Origin: Flavobacteriales bacterium
Lineage (GTDB): Bacteria; Bacteroidota; Bacteroidia; Flavobacteriales; Parvicellaceae
Length of the DNA: 7,111 bases
Reading direction: 5' to 3'
NCBI GenBank assembly: GCA_014239715.1
Contig: JAAZYJ010000078.1
Span: 1 to 7,111 of the forward strand
Numbering within the stretch: position 1 is the stretch's first letter; every line of letters begins with the position of its first letter. Positions 5,563 to 7,111 of the stretch are shown piece by piece. The position numbers and the translations under genes were made by a program. The notes beneath the pieces are model-generated. The model made no database searches, was not told the origin of the DNA, and was given only the letters and a program-made list of their open reading frames with translations.

Positions 5563-7007
5563 ATGGCCTACTCTGAAGATGACTTAAAAGAAGATCTGAG
5601 AAACCAAGAATATGAGTTTGGTTTCACAACGGACATCGAATCGGACAAGCTCCCGGCTGGTCTTGATGAAACTGTGATTCGTCACATTTCCAAGAAAAAG
5701 AATGAACCTCAATGGCTTTTAGAATATCGGATCAAGGCATTTCATGCATGGCAAAAAATGGATGAACCCAATTGGGCTCATGTTAACTATAATAAGCCTG
5801 ACTTTCAAGCCATTTCATATTATTCCGCACCGAAACAAAAAAAGGTACTTGAAAGCCTTGATGAGGTTGATCCAGAGCTTAGAAAAACAATGGAGAAACT
5901 TGGCATATCTCTTGAAGAACAAAAAAGACTTTCAGGTGTTGCTGTTGATTTTGTCATGGGCTCTGTGTCCGTAGCGACTTCTTTCAAAGAAAAACTTGCA
6001 GAACTGGGCATTATCTTTTGCTCGTTTGGCGAGGCGGTTCAAGAACACCCTGAACTTGTTAAAAAGTACATTGGGTCTGTCGTGCCTATGACGGATAATT
6101 TTTACGCAGCACTTAATTCTGCGGTTTTCACGGACGGATCATTTTGTTATATCCCAAAGGTGTCCGCTGCCCCATGGAGCTTTCAACCTACTTTCGGATC
6201 AATGAATCAGGAACGGGCCAATTTGAGCGGACGTTGGTCATAGCTGAGAAAGGAAGTTATTGCAGCTATCTCGAGGGCTGTACGGCTCCACAGAGAGATG
6301 AAAATCAGCTTCACGCAGCTGTTGTCGAGCTAATCGCACTTGACGACGCTGAAATTAAATATTCCACCGTTCAGAACTGGTATCCGGGCGATAAAGAAGG
6401 TGTTGGTGGCGTATTCAACTTTGTCACCAAACGTGGGCTGTGTGAAAAAAATGCAAAAATCTCGTGGACCCAAGTCGAAACCGGGTCTGCAGTAACATGG
6501 AAGTACCCCTCGTGTATCTTGAAAGGAGATAACTCCATTGGCGAGTTTTATTCGGTAGCTGTCACCAATAATTTTCAGCAAGCAGATACAGGCACAAAAA
6601 TGTTACACATTGGCAAAAACACCCGAAGCACCATCATATCTAAAGGAATTAGTGCTGGAAAGAGTCAAAATTCGTATCGGGGACTGGTGAAAATCGGAAA
6701 AGGAGCCGACAATGCAAGAAATTTCTCACAGTGTGATTCGTTGTTGATGACGGATCGCTGCGGAGCTCATACGTTTCCGTATATCGAATGTGAAAATTCC
6801 ACAGCTAAGATTGAACACGAAGCCACCACATCAAAAATAGGTGAAGATCAATTATTTTATTGTTTGCAACGGGGAATTGAAGAGGAAAAGGCCATAAGCC
6901 TAATTGTGAATGGATATGCTAAAGAAGTACTTAACAAACTTCCAATGGAATTTGCTGTAGAAGCTCAAAAACTATTGGAAATATCATTGGAGGGATCCGT
7001 AGGATAA
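5563..7007 (+). CDS. sufB: Fe-S cluster assembly scaffold SufB, disrupted by a -1 frameshift
   Basis: SufB is the core of the cytoplasmic SufBCD scaffold, receiving persulfide sulfur and building nascent clusters. The ATG at 5563 begins [13 protein letters not shown], 10 nt after sufA. The zero frame is clearly SufB up to [10 protein letters not shown] (residue 199), then becomes nonsense and stops at TAG 6241-6243 (226 residues). The -1 frame resumes without loss of a residue as [15 protein letters not shown], and continues through [30 protein letters not shown] and the C-terminal [14 protein letters not shown] to TAA 7005-7007. Repaired length is 481, normal for the family. Cys400 (repaired numbering) in DRCGAHTFP corresponds to the Cys implicated in cluster assembly in E. 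coli SufB. With all other conserved blocks intact, a sequence error or a very recent event is more likely than an old pseudogene. The family call is certain; how the gene is read is not. Confidence 0.9.
6153..6160 (+). other. frameshift site in sufB with slippery-format heptamer
   Basis: In the upstream frame the codons are ATC-CCA-AAG-GTG. Bases 6153-6159 are C CCA AAG, which fits the X XXY YYZ layout for simultaneous -1 slippage; after slipping, CCC-AAA-GGT gives Pro-Lys-Gly, exactly the conserved sequence. Equally, restoring one A (CCA-AAA-GGT) gives the same protein, as expected if one A of a four-A run was lost by mutation or sequencing. I see no strong downstream stem-loop or pseudoknot. 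Confidence 0.85.
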
Positions 7008-7013
7008 AAAGAA

Positions 7014-7111
7014 ATGCTGAAAATTGAAAATTTACACGCCTCAACAGAGGATAAGAAAATACTAAACGGTGTCAACCTGGAAGTGAATGCTGGAGAGGTC
7101 CACGCAATCAT
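7014..7111 (+). CDS. sufC: Fe-S cluster assembly ATPase SufC (3' truncated)
   Basis: The first 32 codons and two further bases of an ABC-type ATPase. The N-terminus MLKIENLHASTEDKKILNGV followed by NLEVNAGEVHAI matches the start of SufC, and the final two bases fit the Met that precedes the Walker A loop, which lies beyond the edge. SufC binds SufB and SufD and uses ATP to drive the conformational change needed for cluster assembly. It starts 6 nt after sufB, with an AGGA at 7001-7004 in ribosome-binding position, so it is co-transcribed with and probably translationally linked to sufB. Confidence 0.85.
   Translation, partial: MLKIENLHASTEDKKILNGVNLEVNAGEVHAI

Noticed and set aside
6330..6581. 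Minus-strand 83-codon frame opposite sufB
   Set aside because: It is a shadow of highly conserved SufB sequence with no start signal or family likeness.
1..7111. Mobile elements, CRISPR arrays, tRNA or rRNA genes
   Set aside because: No transposase or integrase motif, terminal inverted repeats, regularly spaced repeats or RNA gene signatures are visible.

Overview
The window reads as ordinary chromosomal DNA from a member of the Bacteroidota, most likely a flavobacterium-like marine or freshwater lineage (order and family not certain). The grounds are: a LytS-type sensor kinase carrying a two-component-regulator beta-propeller and a Y_Y_Y domain; promoter candidates of the Bacteroidota form TTG-N19/20-TAnnTTTG in front of two genes; weak or absent Shine-Dalgarno sequences; a small lipobox lipoprotein; a ~513-residue helical-repeat hypothetical protein of a type I associate with this phylum; and a suf iron-sulfur operon beginning sufA-sufB-sufC.

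Layout. 1-1773 (+): the 3' part of a membrane sensor histidine kinase whose start lies left of the window. 1831-2178 (+): a small, very acidic, repeat-bearing lipoprotein with its own promoter directly behind the kinase stop codon. 2179-2409: non-coding gap holding a near-duplicate of the next gene's start region. 2410-3951 (+): a helical-repeat protein gene cut by an in-frame TAG at 3529-3531. 3957-5015 (-): thiL, thiamine-monophosphate kinase, tail to tail with the previous gene and only 5 bp away. 5016-5228: divergent intergenic region with promoter candidates for thiL (leftward) and the suf operon (rightward). 5229-5552 sufA, 5563-7007 sufB (disrupted by a one-base frameshift at 6153-6160), and 7014-7111 the first codons of sufC, which runs off the right edge.

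The suf genes form one tight operon (gaps of 10 and 6 nt). SufB and SufC, with SufD that would be expected beyond the edge, form the scaffold complex on which Fe-S clusters are assembled; the A-type protein SufA carries clusters to target proteins. ThiL makes the cofactor thiamine diphosphate. Thiamine synthesis depends on Fe-S enzymes such as ThiC, so the divergent pairing with suf is sensible, but functional coupling is only inference.

The most notable feature is that two genes are broken by single-base events within 2.7 kb: a nonsense codon in the helical-repeat gene and a -1 frameshift in sufB, which should be indispensable. The sufB site is a slippery-format heptamer (C CCA AAG), and a -1 slip there would restore a perfectly conserved protein. 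A missing A in a short A run would look exactly the same, and I consider sequence error or a recent mutation more likely than programmed recoding. I did not find a convincing undescribed system; the remaining observations are small regulatory or repeat structures.
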